A DNA stretch of 64,000 bases from Vibrio pelagius (GTDB taxonomy: Bacteria > Pseudomonadota > Gammaproteobacteria > Enterobacterales > Vibrionaceae). The first letter of the stretch is position 1, and each line of letters begins with the position of its first letter. The position numbers and the translations under genes were made by a program. The notes under the pieces were generated by a model. It was given only the letters and a program-made list of their open reading frames with translations. It did no database searches and was not told where the DNA came from. Below, piece by piece: positions 38,851 through 50,694 of this stretch. The stretch covers positions 248,001 to 312,000 of the forward strand of contig NZ_AP025503.1 in the NCBI RefSeq assembly GCF_024347575.1, given 5' to 3'.

Positions 38851-40556
38851 TTTCTAAACGCCTTCTTTCCGCAGTGGCCACGATGGCCGCTGTTTTCTCA
38901 TTGTTGTTTTCTTCCTTTGCTGCTGCGAACTCTTTAAAAGGTTTACGTGTGTGGCCTTCCCCTGAAGAGACCCGAGTTGTTATTGATCTGAAGTCCGAAG
39001 CGGATTTTAGCTATTTCACGTTGACTAGCCCTAGTCGTTTGGTCGTAGATCTTAAACGTACCAATCTCGCGACCAAGTTACCGGTTACCGTGACAGATAG
39101 TCCGGTATTAAAAAAAATCCGTAAGAGCTCTCCTCCCGAGAAAACAACCTATCGTTTAGTGTTTGAGTTGAAGAAATCGACAAAAGCAGAGATCTTCAAA
39201 TTGAGCCCGACACCGGGTGGTCAATATGGTCATCGCTTGGTGATCGACCTTCCGCATGGTGAAACGAAAAAGTCATCGGCCAGTTCAACGGTAAGTAAGA
39301 GCATTGATCAAGTTCAGCGAAGCAAAGATATCCTGATCGTGATTGATCCTGGGCATGGTGGAGAAGACCCAGGCTCTATTGGACCGTCTGGAAAGTATGA
39401 GAAAAATACAGTGTTAAGTATTTCTCGCCAAGTTGCTGCTAAGTTGAATGCCGTACCGGGCGTGAAGACTCGTATGACACGAAATGGTGACTACTTCGTT
39501 AACTTGAACCGTCGTGTTGCGATCGCTCGTGAAAATGAAGCACATCTGTTGATATCAATTCATGCGGATGCATTTACTACGCCTCAACCTCGTGGCGGTT
39601 CTGTATTCGTACTCAATACTCGTCGTGCTAATACGGAAATTTCCCGCTGGATTGAGAACAAAGAGAAACAGTCGGAGCTCTTGGGTGGCGGCGGCGCGGC
39701 TTTCACTAATAATATTAACGATAGAAACGTTAACCAAACCTTATTAGACCTGCAATTTAGCCACTCTCAGAAAGAGGGCTATAAATTGGCGACGGAAATC
39801 CTATCTGAGATGGGGAAAGTGGCGAGGCTGCACAACCGTAAACCAATCAATACCAGTCTAGCGGTATTACGCTCACCACAGATTCCGTCAGTATTGGTCG
39901 AGACGGGTTTTATCTCTAACCCAACGGAAGAGAAGCTTCTGTTCCAACGCTCACATCAAGATAAGTTGGCAACAGCGATTACCACCGCGGTGGTGAAATA
40001 CTTGAAAGCGAACCCACCGGAAGGAATGGTGCTATCGAACACAGCAAGACCTACACCAGCTCCAGTCGCCTCTACCATTATTCATAAGGTCTCGCGTGGC
40101 GAGTCGCTGTCAGTGATTGCGAAGAAGTACGGTACAACCACCAAAAACTTGATGACGATGAACAACCTGAAATCGACAGGTTTGGTTATCGGTCAGAAGC
40201 TAAAAGTACCTGGCGCGGCGCAAAGTGTCGGTAACGATGTTGAAAGACGCACCATCACTCACGTGGTGAAGCGTGGGGAATTCTTAGGTAGCATTGCTAA
40301 TAAGTATGGTGTGAGTGTCTCAGCGATTAAGCGTGAGAACAATCTGCGTTCAGATATCGTCAAAGTTGGCCAAAAACTCAAGATTACCATTAGTATCAAG
40401 GCGTTGCCGTTGCGTAAGCACACTGTGGTGCGTGGCGACTACCTTGGTAAGATCGCTTCTAAATATGGAGTGACCGTAGACAGCATTCGTAAAGCAAACA
40501 AATTGCGCTCTGACGGCTTGGCTGTTGGACAAGTGTTGGTTATCCCTCACAAGTAG
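38844..40556 (+). CDS. amiB: N-acetylmuramoyl-L-alanine amidase AmiB
   Basis: 570 aa periplasmic amidase for septal peptidoglycan splitting, activated by EnvC-type factors. Signal peptide (1-28), AMIN domain (about 35-130), Amidase_3 (about 165-385: [28 protein letters not shown]), then three LysM domains (about 412-455, 470-515, 525-570). E. coli AmiB is shorter (445 aa). Ser/Lys linker at 135-160. Overlaps tsaE and precedes mutL. Confidence 0.95.
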   Translation: MLISKRLLSAVATMAAVFSLLFSSFAAANSLKGLRVWPSPEETRVVIDLKSEADFSYFTLTSPSRLVVDLKRTNLATKLPVTVTDSPVLKKIRKSSPPEKTTYRLVFELKKSTKAEIFKLSPTPGGQYGHRLVIDLPHGETKKSSASSTVSKSIDQVQRSKDILIVIDPGHGGEDPGSIGPSGKYEKNTVLSISRQVAAKLNAVPGVKTRMTRNGDYFVNLNRRVAIARENEAHLLISIHADAFTTPQPRGGSVFVLNTRRANTEISRWIENKEKQSELLGGGGAAFTNNINDRNVNQTLLDLQFSHSQKEGYKLATEILSEMGKVARLHNRKPINTSLAVLRSPQIPSVLVETGFISNPTEEKLLFQRSHQDKLATAITTAVVKYLKANPPEGMVLSNTARPTPAPVASTIIHKVSRGESLSVIAKKYGTTTKNLMTMNNLKSTGLVIGQKLKVPGAAQSVGNDVERRTITHVVKRGEFLGSIANKYGVSVSAIKRENNLRSDIVKVGQKLKITISIKALPLRKHTVVRGDYLGKIASKYGVTVDSIRKANKLRSDGLAVGQVLVIPHK

Positions 40557-40589
40557 TGAGTAGAAAGCCAGAGCGAGTAGAGAACCATT

Positions 40590-42752
40590 ATGACGATTAA
40601 GATATTACCAGCGCGCCTTGCCAACCAAATCGCAGCCGGAGAAGTGGTTGAAAGGCCGGCTTCGGTGGTTAAAGAGTTGGTTGAGAACAGTCTGGACTCT
40701 GGTGCGACCCGAATCGACATTGATATCGAGAAGGGCGGCGCTAAGCTGATTCGCGTTCGTGATAATGGTAAAGGCATCGTCAAAGATGAACTAGGGCTGG
40801 CGCTAAGCCGACATGCGACATCAAAGATTCATACCCTTGATGACCTTGAAGCTATCGTGAGCCTTGGCTTTCGTGGTGAAGCTCTTGCGAGTATCAGTTC
40901 GGTCGCGCGCTTAACCATGACTTCACGTCCTGCGACGCAAGATCAAGCGTGGGCAGCGTATAGTGAAGGGCGTGACATGGCGGTAAAATTACAGCCAGCG
41001 GCACATCCAATCGGTACTTCAGTCGAAGTCTTAGACCTATTCTTTAATACGCCGGCAAGACGCAAGTTCCTGCGTACCGAAAAAACCGAGTTCACCCATA
41101 TTGATGAGCTCTTAAAGCGCATTGCCTTGAGTCGTTTCGATGTGACGATTAATTTGCGTCACAACGGTAAGATGGTGCGCCAATACCGCGCAGCTAAAAC
41201 TGAAGTTCAAGCCGAAAAACGTATTGCGGCTGTGTGTGGTAATGCGTTTGTCCGTCATATGCTCAAAATTGAGTTGGAGCACCAAGGGCTTAAACTCCAC
41301 GGTTGGATTACGACGCCAGAAGGTGCGAGACAGCAGAGCGATCTGCAATACTGTTATGTGAATGGTCGTATGATGCGCGACAAACTGATCAATCACGCGA
41401 TTCGTCAAAGCTACGAGACCAGTCTACGTCCTGATCAATTTGCTACCTACGTGCTGTTTATTGAGCTCGATCCACATCAAGTGGATGTTAACGTTCACCC
41501 AGCTAAGCACGAAGTGCGTTTTCATCAAGCGCGCCTGGTGCATGATTTTATCTATCAAGCGTTAAGCGATGGGTTAGCGCAAACCAAACAGATTGAAGCG
41601 GCGCCACTCAATCAATCCGCTTTTCACCAAGCTGAGTCTGAATCGAGTGATGAAGCCACCGGTCACACTGAAGCTGTTAACCACTCAGAGGGTGTTGATA
41701 CCTTTGTTTCGTCACAAGCCTCTAAACGGTCTTCGCCAACAGGTGCAGAACAAGCGTCTGAGCGAGCAAGAGAGGCGATCGACAAAACGCCGGCTTATCC
41801 AAGAAAAGCGGAATCAGAGCATGCTCAAGAGTCGGTTCAAGATCGCGCGCCGAGTTACAATCAGAGTCGTGCAAAAGCCGGTTCTAAACGAGAGGGCGAA
41901 CCAAGCATAGGTTATGACTCTCGAAGTGGACAAGCGACCAACTTTACAGGCTCTCCGCGTCAGGAGTGGATTGAATCTCGTCCTGCTCCAAAACCTGATA
42001 AGCCTTCGAATCAGCATCATGCAGAGCCGGCACCGTCTAAGCGTGAAGTCAAAGCCTACAAAGAACTGCTGCAAACTCCCGAGTTTCCAAGTTCGACAGC
42101 AGGCGACAGTGCGCTTTCAAAAGATCCATCGTCGAGGGCAGCTCCTGTAGTTGAACACTCACCGGCTGAAAGACCGATCATTGCTGAGCTTGGTAAAGCG
42201 ATCACTGTGGTTAATCAGCGGTATTTGGCAATGGGAAGTAAAAACGGGTGCTTATTGCTGTCTCTCGCCAAAGCAGAGTACTTGCGTGTGTTGGGGCAGC
42301 TCAATACTCAGCATGGACCATTGAAAAGTCAGCCGTTATTGGTACCGCTATCGATGAAAGTCGGCAGTGAATTGGTTGAGGTGATGAAAACAGTCAGCCC
42401 TCAACTGAACTTACTAGGCATAGAGCTTAAAGCCAGAAACAGCGAAGCGATCATGGTGATGGGAGTGCCATCACCTCTAAGGCAGCAAAACTTACAAACT
42501 TTAATCCCAGATCTGTTATCGTACGCGGCTTCGCTCGATATCCAACCCAATGATACTCAAAGTTGTATGCAACAGTTGGTCAATTGGATTGGTGTTCAAA
42601 CCGCGCAGGTAAAAAGCGACTACACTTTATCTGAAGCGGTTCAATTAGTTGGGGAACTTGAACAGCTCTGGCATGGTCTACTTCCATTAGACGACCCTGA
42701 GTTTGTAAACCCAGTTGATTTTTCAGCGACCATTGCAGCGTTTACGGTTTAA
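40590..42752 (+). CDS. mutL: DNA mismatch repair protein MutL
   Basis: 720 aa. N-terminal GHKL ATPase (about 1-335) with [17 protein letters not shown] and [11 protein letters not shown]-terminal dimerisation domain (about 530-720) without the DQHAxxE endonuclease motif, as expected for gammaproteobacteria with MutH. The linker (about 345-520) is unusually long and Ser/Glu/Lys-rich, making the protein about 100 aa longer than E. coli MutL (615). Follows amiB by 33 nt. Confidence 0.97.
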   Translation: MTIKILPARLANQIAAGEVVERPASVVKELVENSLDSGATRIDIDIEKGGAKLIRVRDNGKGIVKDELGLALSRHATSKIHTLDDLEAIVSLGFRGEALASISSVARLTMTSRPATQDQAWAAYSEGRDMAVKLQPAAHPIGTSVEVLDLFFNTPARRKFLRTEKTEFTHIDELLKRIALSRFDVTINLRHNGKMVRQYRAAKTEVQAEKRIAAVCGNAFVRHMLKIELEHQGLKLHGWITTPEGARQQSDLQYCYVNGRMMRDKLINHAIRQSYETSLRPDQFATYVLFIELDPHQVDVNVHPAKHEVRFHQARLVHDFIYQALSDGLAQTKQIEAAPLNQSAFHQAESESSDEATGHTEAVNHSEGVDTFVSSQASKRSSPTGAEQASERAREAIDKTPAYPRKAESEHAQESVQDRAPSYNQSRAKAGSKREGEPSIGYDSRSGQATNFTGSPRQEWIESRPAPKPDKPSNQHHAEPAPSKREVKAYKELLQTPEFPSSTAGDSALSKDPSSRAAPVVEHSPAERPIIAELGKAITVVNQRYLAMGSKNGCLLLSLAKAEYLRVLGQLNTQHGPLKSQPLLVPLSMKVGSELVEVMKTVSPQLNLLGIELKARNSEAIMVMGVPSPLRQQNLQTLIPDLLSYAASLDIQPNDTQSCMQQLVNWIGVQTAQVKSDYTLSEAVQLVGELEQLWHGLLPLDDPEFVNPVDFSATIAAFTV

Positions 42753-42835
42753 TTTATTGAGCTGCGCGGTCAGTTTGCGCAGCACTAAGCTCTGAAAAAC
42801 AGAGCGCTTTAACAGAGAAGCAAAAACAAAATATC

Positions 42836-43768
42836 ATGACTCAGAAACTACCTTTAGCACTGTTTTTAATGGGGCCAACCGCATCAGGTAAAACAGATCT
42901 AGCCATTCGCCTACGCCAGAAGTTCCCAGTAGAGATCATCAGTGTGGACTCGGCGTTGATCTACAAAGATATGGATATTGGTACTGCGAAACCAGACGCA
43001 GAAGAGTTAGCCCTTGCTCCTCATCGCTTGATCGATATTTTAGATCCGAGTGAATCCTACTCCGCGGCAGATTTTCGTCGTGATGCGCTCAAAGAGATGA
43101 ACGACATCGCTGCGGCAGGAAAAATACCATTATTGGTCGGTGGTACTATGCTTTACTACAAGGCGTTGCTAGAAGGGCTATCCCCATTACCAGCGGCAGA
43201 CCAAGAGATTCGTAAACAGATTGAAGCAGAAGCAAACGAGCACGGTTGGCAAGTTATGCACGATCAATTAAGAGAGATTGATCCAGTATCTGCGGAAAGA
43301 ATTCACCCAAATGATCCACAAAGATTGTCAAGAGCATTGGAAGTTTTTCGAATTTCGGGTAAAACATTAACAGAGCTAACTCAAACGAAGGGCGATAGCC
43401 TGCCATTTCGTGTGAAGCAATTTGCTATAGCTCCCAAGGAAAGGGCTGAACTGCATCGTCGTATCGAACTGCGTTTCGAAAAAATGATAGAAGCAGGTTT
43501 TGAAGATGAGATGAAAGCGTTATACGCTCGAGACGATCTTCATCCTGATCTTCCATCGATCCGTTGCGTAGGATATCGTCAGATGTGGGACTATTTAGAT
43601 GGGAATTGTGACTTAGATGAAGCGGTATTCCGCGGAGTCTGTGCAACCCGTCAATTGGCCAAGCGCCAAATCACCTGGTTACGCAGTTGGGATGATTTGA
43701 CTTGGTTAGATAGCGAAAACATTGAACAAGCGCTAGAAACTCTTTCAGATGCAATAGCATCTGACTAG
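42836..43768 (+). CDS. miaA: tRNA dimethylallyltransferase
   Basis: 310 aa; adds dimethylallyl to A37 of UNN-reading tRNAs, first step to ms2i6A. P-loop [12 protein letters not shown] near 12-23, substrate-binding [16 protein letters not shown], and the inserted domain with the Swi-region near 140-185. Between mutL and hfq, as in E. coli, where transcripts run through. Confidence 0.97.
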   Translation: MTQKLPLALFLMGPTASGKTDLAIRLRQKFPVEIISVDSALIYKDMDIGTAKPDAEELALAPHRLIDILDPSESYSAADFRRDALKEMNDIAAAGKIPLLVGGTMLYYKALLEGLSPLPAADQEIRKQIEAEANEHGWQVMHDQLREIDPVSAERIHPNDPQRLSRALEVFRISGKTLTELTQTKGDSLPFRVKQFAIAPKERAELHRRIELRFEKMIEAGFEDEMKALYARDDLHPDLPSIRCVGYRQMWDYLDGNCDLDEAVFRGVCATRQLAKRQITWLRSWDDLTWLDSENIEQALETLSDAIASD

Positions 43769-43778
43769 CATAGCTGTG

Positions 43779-44222
<444 letters not shown>

Positions 44223-44266
44223 TCGTTCAATCAATACAGCTAAAGCTGTAATAAGGAGTTGGTTGC

Positions 44267-45574
44267 TTGTTTGACCGTTATGAATCCGGTGAGCGAGCCG
44301 TACTTGTTCATATCAACTTCACGCAAGAGGGTGAGTGGGAAGACTTAAGCGAATGTGAAATGCTAGTCTCCTCTGCGGGGGTGGAAACACTACAAGTGAT
44401 TACTGGTAGTCGTCAGTCCCCGCACCCTAAATACTACGTCGGAGAGGGTAAAGCCCAAGAGATCGCTCAAGCCGTTCAGTTAACTGGGGCTGAAATTGTG
44501 ATTTTTAATCACGCCCTCTCTCCTGCCCAAGAGCGCAACCTAGAGCACTTGTGTAAGTGTCGTGTGATTGACCGCACTGGTCTTATCTTAGATATCTTTG
44601 CACAGCGTGCGCGAACTCATGAAGGTAAGCTACAAGTTGAGCTTGCTCAGCTTCGTCATATCTCTACTCGACTGATTCGCGGTTGGACCCACCTTGAGAG
44701 ACAAAAAGGTGGTATTGGTCTTCGTGGTCCAGGAGAAACTCAACTAGAAACAGATCGACGTCTGTTGCGTGACCGTATAAAAGCGATATTACGTCGTTTA
44801 GCTAAGGTAGCTAAGCAGCGTGAACAGGGCCGCCGTGCTCGTAATCGAGCTGAAATCCCAACCATTTCTCTTGTTGGTTACACCAACGCAGGGAAATCAA
44901 CACTGTTTAACCAGATCACGCGTGCTGGTGTGTATGCAGCAGATCAACTGTTTGCAACGCTCGATCCAACACTGCGTAAAATTGATCTGACGGATGTAGG
45001 TCCGGCAATCCTTGCAGATACTGTAGGGTTTATTCGTCACCTACCGCACGATTTAGTCGCGGCATTTAAAGCAACGTTACAAGAGACGCAGGAAGCTGAC
45101 ATTTTGTTACATGTTGTTGATGCCAGTGATGACCGCTTTCGTGAGAATATTCAGGCAGTTCATGATGTATTAGAAGAAATTGATGCTCATGAGGTGCCAA
45201 CCCTTGTAGTCATGAACAAGATTGACTGCATGGAAGACCAAAAACCTCGTATTGAGCGAGACGAAGAGGGCGCTCCTCGCGCTGTTTGGGTCTCGGCAAT
45301 GGAAGGAGAAGGCATTGAATTACTGTTTGAGGCGCTGACAGAACGTCTAGCAAGCCAAATGGTTCAATATCGACTTTGCATTCCACCTCAACATCAAGGG
45401 CGCATTCGTAGTCTGTTTTTCCAGTTGAAATCTATTCAACAAGAAGAATATGATGAAAATGGTAACCTCTTGATAGATATCCGAATGCAACAAGTGGATT
45501 GGTCTAAACTAGAAAAAAGAGAAGGGGCACTCTTAGGTGACTTTATCGTTACCACAGAGACTGCTACAGTATAA
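44267..45574 (+). CDS. hflX: Ribosome rescue GTPase HflX
   Basis: 435 aa, TTG start at 44267 with AAGGAG 8 nt before; it gives the canonical MFDRYESGERAVL N-terminus. N-terminal HflX domain, coiled GGIGLRGPGETQLE run, then GTPase motifs GYTNAGKSTL, DTVGF and NKID. Splits stalled 70S ribosomes under stress. 44 nt after hfq. Confidence 0.97.
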   Translation: MFDRYESGERAVLVHINFTQEGEWEDLSECEMLVSSAGVETLQVITGSRQSPHPKYYVGEGKAQEIAQAVQLTGAEIVIFNHALSPAQERNLEHLCKCRVIDRTGLILDIFAQRARTHEGKLQVELAQLRHISTRLIRGWTHLERQKGGIGLRGPGETQLETDRRLLRDRIKAILRRLAKVAKQREQGRRARNRAEIPTISLVGYTNAGKSTLFNQITRAGVYAADQLFATLDPTLRKIDLTDVGPAILADTVGFIRHLPHDLVAAFKATLQETQEADILLHVVDASDDRFRENIQAVHDVLEEIDAHEVPTLVVMNKIDCMEDQKPRIERDEEGAPRAVWVSAMEGEGIELLFEALTERLASQMVQYRLCIPPQHQGRIRSLFFQLKSIQQEEYDENGNLLIDIRMQQVDWSKLEKREGALLGDFIVTTETATV

Positions 45575-45601
45575 CGTCATATCAAATGATGGAGCTTTCT
45601 A

Positions 45602-46792
45602 ATGGCGTGGAATGAGCCTGGAAATAACAACGGCGATAATGGCCGCGATAATGACCCTTGGGGTAATAAGAATAATCGCGGTGGCCGAGATCAAGGACCG
45701 CCAGACTTAGACGAAGTGTTCAACAAACTGAGTCAAAAGTTGGGTGGCAAGTTTGGTAAAAAAGGTGGCAACGGTTCATCTGCAGGTGGCGGTGGTGCAA
45801 TTGGCTTTGGTGTCATTGCCGTTATCGCTATCGCGATCTGGTTCTTTGCGGGTTTCTACACCGTAGGGGAAGCAGAGAGAGCTGTGGTACTTCGATTAGG
45901 TCAGTTCGACCGTATTGAAGAGCCAGGTCTAAACTGGCATCCACGTTTCATCGATCAAATTAGCGATGAACAGCTGGTTAACGTTCAAGCGATTCGTTCA
46001 CTGCGTGCTTCTGGCACCATGCTGACTAAAGACGAGAACGTAGTGACGGTTGAAATGGGTGTTCAATACCGCGTTTCAGACCCATACAAATATCTGTATC
46101 GTGTCACGAATGCGGATGACAGCTTACGCCAAGCTACGGATTCTGCGCTTCGTGCAGTTATCGGTGACTCGCTAATGGATAGTATCCTTACTAGCGGCCG
46201 TCAACAGATTCGTCAAAGCACTCAAGAGACACTGAACCGTATTATTGATAACTACGACATGGGTATCCTAGTTGTAGACGTTAACTTCCAGTCGGCTCGT
46301 CCACCTGAGCAAGTTAAAGATGCATTCGATGATGCTATCGCGGCTCGTGAGGATGAAGAGCGTTTTGAGCGTGAAGCAGAAGCGTACCGAAACGACATTC
46401 TTCCTAAAGCGACAGGTCGTGCAGAGCGTTTGAAGAAAGAAGCTGTGGGTTACTCAGAGCGCACTATCAATGGTGCACTTGGTCAAGTGGCTCAGTTTGA
46501 AAAGCTACTTCCTGAATACCAAGCAGCTCCAGAAGTAACACGTAACCGTCTGTACCTAGATACAATGGAAAAAGTGTACTCAAGCACGTCTAAAGTGCTG
46601 ATTGACTCTGAATCGAGCGGTAATCTACTTTACCTACCGATTGATAAGTTAGGCGCTCAAGGTGGTTCTAAGTCGGGCTCTCGCTCTACTAAAGCGCCAT
46701 CAGCTTATGATCAGATTGAGCTAGAAACTCAACCTGAAACGCCATCGAGCTCTCAGTCTCGTTCAGATAGCTCACGTCAAGGGAGATACTAA
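45602..46792 (+). CDS. hflK: FtsH regulator HflK
   Basis: 396 aa. Gly/Asn/Asp-rich cytoplasmic head (1-70), one membrane helix (about 75-95), SPFH domain (about 97-290) and a helical, Ser-rich tail. With HflC it encloses FtsH hexamers and modulates proteolysis. Only 2 nt before hflC. Confidence 0.97.
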   Translation: MAWNEPGNNNGDNGRDNDPWGNKNNRGGRDQGPPDLDEVFNKLSQKLGGKFGKKGGNGSSAGGGGAIGFGVIAVIAIAIWFFAGFYTVGEAERAVVLRLGQFDRIEEPGLNWHPRFIDQISDEQLVNVQAIRSLRASGTMLTKDENVVTVEMGVQYRVSDPYKYLYRVTNADDSLRQATDSALRAVIGDSLMDSILTSGRQQIRQSTQETLNRIIDNYDMGILVVDVNFQSARPPEQVKDAFDDAIAAREDEERFEREAEAYRNDILPKATGRAERLKKEAVGYSERTINGALGQVAQFEKLLPEYQAAPEVTRNRLYLDTMEKVYSSTSKVLIDSESSGNLLYLPIDKLGAQGGSKSGSRSTKAPSAYDQIELETQPETPSSSQSRSDSSRQGRY

Positions 46793-46794
46793 TA

Positions 46795-47775
46795 ATGCGT
46801 AAGTTAATGATCCCTGTATTGGTCGTTGCGTTAGCACTGATGCTGATGTCTGTGTTCGTTATTCCAGAAGGCGAGCGCGGTATCGTGATTCGTTTTGGTC
46901 GTGTATTGAAAGATAACAACGACATTTCTCGAATCCACGAGCCTGGTCTGCACTTCAAACTGCCACTGTTTGACCGTGTGAAAACACTAGACGCACGTAT
47001 TCAAACAATGGATGGCCGCTCTGACCGTTTCGTAACGTCAGAGAAAAAAGACGTCATCATCGATTCGTACGTGAAATGGCGTATTCAAGACTTCGGTCAA
47101 TACTACCTGGCAACGGGCGGCGGTAACGCACTAACGGCGCAAGCACTTCTTGAGCGTAAAGTGACAGATGTACTTCGTTCGGAAATTGGTTCTCGTGAGA
47201 TCAAGCAGATCGTTTCTGGTCCTCGTAATAGTGATGTGCTTCCAGATTCAGCGGACAGCGACGTGGTAACCACGGTTGCAGCAGCTGAAGCTCTTGAGGT
47301 AGATGGTGAACGTGACAAGATCATGGAAAACGTTCTTACCGACACGCGTGAGAGTGCACTGAAAGACTTAGGTGTGGAAATTGTCGACTTCCGTATGAAG
47401 AAGATTAACCTTCCAGACAACATCAGTGACTCAATCTACAAGCGTATGCGTGCAGAGCGTGAATCGGTTGCTCGTAAGCACCGTTCTCAAGGTCGTGAGC
47501 GTGCAGAGGTTATTCGTGCACAAGCTGAACTAGAAGTAGCAACAGTACTGGCAGAAGCGGATCGTACTGCGCGTGTTACTCGAGGTGATGCGGACGCAGA
47601 AGCAGCGAAGATCTACTCTGAAGCATACAACAAAGATCCTGAGTTCTTTGGCTTTATGCGTTCACTGCAAGCTTATGAGTCATCATTTAGCGATAAGAGT
47701 GACATCCTAGTACTGGATCCGAAGACTGACTTCTTCCAATACATGAACAAAGCAAAAGGTGCACAACCTCAATAA
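46795..47775 (+). CDS. hflC: FtsH regulator HflC
   Basis: 326 aa. N-terminal signal anchor (MRKLMIPVLVVALALMLMSV), SPFH domain with VIPEGERGIVIRFGR, coiled coil from about 215 to 290. Partner of HflK. AAT between the hflK stop and this ATG shows tight coupling. Confidence 0.97.
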   Translation: MRKLMIPVLVVALALMLMSVFVIPEGERGIVIRFGRVLKDNNDISRIHEPGLHFKLPLFDRVKTLDARIQTMDGRSDRFVTSEKKDVIIDSYVKWRIQDFGQYYLATGGGNALTAQALLERKVTDVLRSEIGSREIKQIVSGPRNSDVLPDSADSDVVTTVAAAEALEVDGERDKIMENVLTDTRESALKDLGVEIVDFRMKKINLPDNISDSIYKRMRAERESVARKHRSQGRERAEVIRAQAELEVATVLAEADRTARVTRGDADAEAAKIYSEAYNKDPEFFGFMRSLQAYESSFSDKSDILVLDPKTDFFQYMNKAKGAQPQ

Positions 47776-47817
47776 GCCAACAGGCTGAATTGAACCTTTG
47801 CACTGCTAAGGCACAAA

Positions 47818-47851
47818 AACAAAAGGCTTCCACGATGGGAGCCTTTTTTGT
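47818..47851 (+). terminator. Terminator of the hfq-hflXKC run
   Basis: AAAAGGCTTCC-ACGAT-GGGAGCCTTTTTTG, 43 nt after hflC. Confidence 0.85.
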
Positions 47852-47884
47852 TTGTATCGACAATCTAGATGTCTTTCAATCCTT

Positions 47885-47960
47885 CTCGAATCTCGAATCT
47901 CGAATCTCGAATCTCGAATCTCGAATCTCGAATCTCGAATCTCGAATCTCGAATCTCGAA
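47885..47960. repeat. Heptanucleotide tandem array, CTCGAAT x10.9
   Basis: Ten perfect CTCGAAT units plus six bases end exactly at the stop codon of the minus-strand DUF2065 gene. Because 7 is not a multiple of 3, all frames are open across it, which produces artificial ORFs. Confidence 0.97.
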
Positions 47961-48149
47961 CTACCGATACGTCATAAACGCGATAACCGCGCCGGCTACC
48001 ACTAAGCAACCACCAATACGTCGAAGCTGATTATCTGGTTGCTCGCTAAGCTGCGCCATCATGTTGCGCCAGCCTCTTGGAGCGATAAGTGGCCCTAAAC
48101 CTTCGACGACCAAAACTAGGCCAATAGCCAACCAAATAGAGTGAGACAT
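47961..48149 (-). CDS. DUF2065 (YjeT-like) small membrane protein
   Basis: 62 aa from the ATG at 48149. Two membrane helices separated by a GWRNMMAQLSEQPDNQLRRIGG loop, the hallmark of the YjeT/DUF2065 family. In E. coli yjeT lies between hflC and purA on their strand; here it is in the same gap but inverted. The stop touches the heptamer array. Function unknown. Confidence 0.85.
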   Translation of the reverse strand: MSHSIWLAIGLVLVVEGLGPLIAPRGWRNMMAQLSEQPDNQLRRIGGCLVVAGAVIAFMTYR

Positions 48150-48300
48150 GATAGGTGCCTTGTGAGATAAAAAAGGAATAATATCAGTATCGTTGCGCAT
48201 TTTGATAGCGCCTTGTATATGCCACTCGTGATCAAATCTCACGATTGTGAACAAAAAATGACTGCAAGAATTGTGATTCGGTGCTAGAATCCATTTTTAA

Positions 48301-49638
<1,338 letters not shown>

Positions 49639-49675
49639 TGCTGATACACGAAAGTGTGTAGATAATAGAAAGTTG

Positions 49676-49711
49676 TTCGAAAGCCAGCTGAAATACGCTG
49701 GCTTTTTTGTG
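49676..49711 (+). terminator. Terminator of purA
   Basis: AAAGCCAGC-TGAAATAC-GCTGGCTTTTTTG, 38 nt after the stop. Confidence 0.9.
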
Positions 49712-49806
49712 CCTACTATTTGGTGCTCGTTGACTATGCGTTGTGAGTGTGATGATCTTTTGTATGCTATCTGGCAAAGTATTGCCGATTGACGGCAAGT
49801 TTTGTC

Positions 49807-49833
49807 TAAAGCGATACGAGTAATTGCCGATAC
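49807..49833 (+). promoter_or_regulatory. Sigma28 (FliA)-type promoter of motX
   Basis: TAAAGCGA (49807-49814), 11 nt, GCCGATAC (49826-49833): near the flagellar sigma28 consensus TAAAGTTT-N11-GCCGATAA. The motX ATG follows 85 nt later. Confidence 0.8.
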
Positions 49834-49918
49834 AGATATCATAGTGAGTAAAATGTAATTGAACTTGGATAATCCAAAGGCTCAATGCGTTTTTAAAACA
49901 AGATAATAGAGTGCAGGT

Positions 49919-50554
49919 ATGAAGCTACGAACTGTGGCGGCTTCATTGATAATGGCGCTGAGCTCCTCCTTGAGTCATGCTAATTTGGCTGATGTCGGTG
50001 AGCCGGTACCTATATACACAGAAGCTGAACTGATCAATCTGATAGAGAAGAATCAACACCTTGAGCGTGTGAAAGCTGATAAGTGCCAACTGGTTGAAGA
50101 TATTGTTGCGCGTGCGACACGTATCAGTTTGCCTTCTTATGAGTTTTTATACGGTGATATGCTGGCTTGGGGTGTATGTGTAGAGCAAGACGTTGAGCTT
50201 GGTCTGTACTACATGGAAAACGCTGCGCATCAAGGTCTGCCGGCCGCTTTAGAGCAGCTTGGCCGTTACTACTCGCGTGGTACCTTGGTTCAACAAGACA
50301 AAGAGCGAGCGATCCCTTATCTACGTGAAGCGGCATCTATGGGTAACCTTAATGCACGTATTCACTTAGCTGAACTTTTACTGCGCGATTACGGTAGCCC
50401 GCTAGATTATGAAGATGCGTACCGCTGGCTGTATAACTCCGTCACTGCCGACCAGCGTCAACACAAACGCATTTCTGTATTGAGAAGTGGGTTGGAGCAA
50501 AGAATGCCAGACAACATTATTGCTCGAGCCAAACGACGCGACGTTTTCTGGTAA
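49919..50554 (+). CDS. motX: Sodium-driven flagellar motor protein MotX
   Basis: 211 aa periplasmic protein with a signal peptide (cleavage near Ala21) and Sel1-type repeats (LYYMENAAHQGLPAALEQLG, AIPYLREAASMGN). Together with MotY it forms the T ring that holds PomA/PomB at the polar flagellum. Length, the two Cys (near 46 and 84) and the Arg-Arg-Asp-Val-Phe-Trp end fit Vibrio MotX, and the sigma28 promoter and position after purA support the name. Single gene. Confidence 0.9.
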   Translation: MKLRTVAASLIMALSSSLSHANLADVGEPVPIYTEAELINLIEKNQHLERVKADKCQLVEDIVARATRISLPSYEFLYGDMLAWGVCVEQDVELGLYYMENAAHQGLPAALEQLGRYYSRGTLVQQDKERAIPYLREAASMGNLNARIHLAELLLRDYGSPLDYEDAYRWLYNSVTADQRQHKRISVLRSGLEQRMPDNIIARAKRRDVFW

Positions 50555-50623
50555 TAACGAATTCTAATCCTGTAATGATCTCTGCACTCATTATTACGGG
50601 ACACCGAAAGATTACTGAAAGCT

Positions 50624-50661
50624 GAAAAGCCCTGCCTAATTGGATTAGTGCAGGGCTTTTT
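50624..50661. terminator. Bidirectional terminator between motX and the amidohydrolase
   Basis: AAAAGCCCTGC ... GCAGGGCTTTTT; A-run and T-run on both sides serve the two convergent genes. Confidence 0.88.
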
Positions 50662-50694
50662 GCATTTAGATAGCCATGCTATTACGTGGCGAGA

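Noticed and set aside
47790..48009. Open frames with SRISNLE or DSRFEIR repeats
   Set aside because: They come from the CTCGAAT heptamer array, which leaves all frames open.
49770..49785. Sigma54-like CTGGCAAAGTATTGCC before motX
   Set aside because: The GG-to-GC distance is 11 nt, not the required 12; the sigma28 box downstream fits better.
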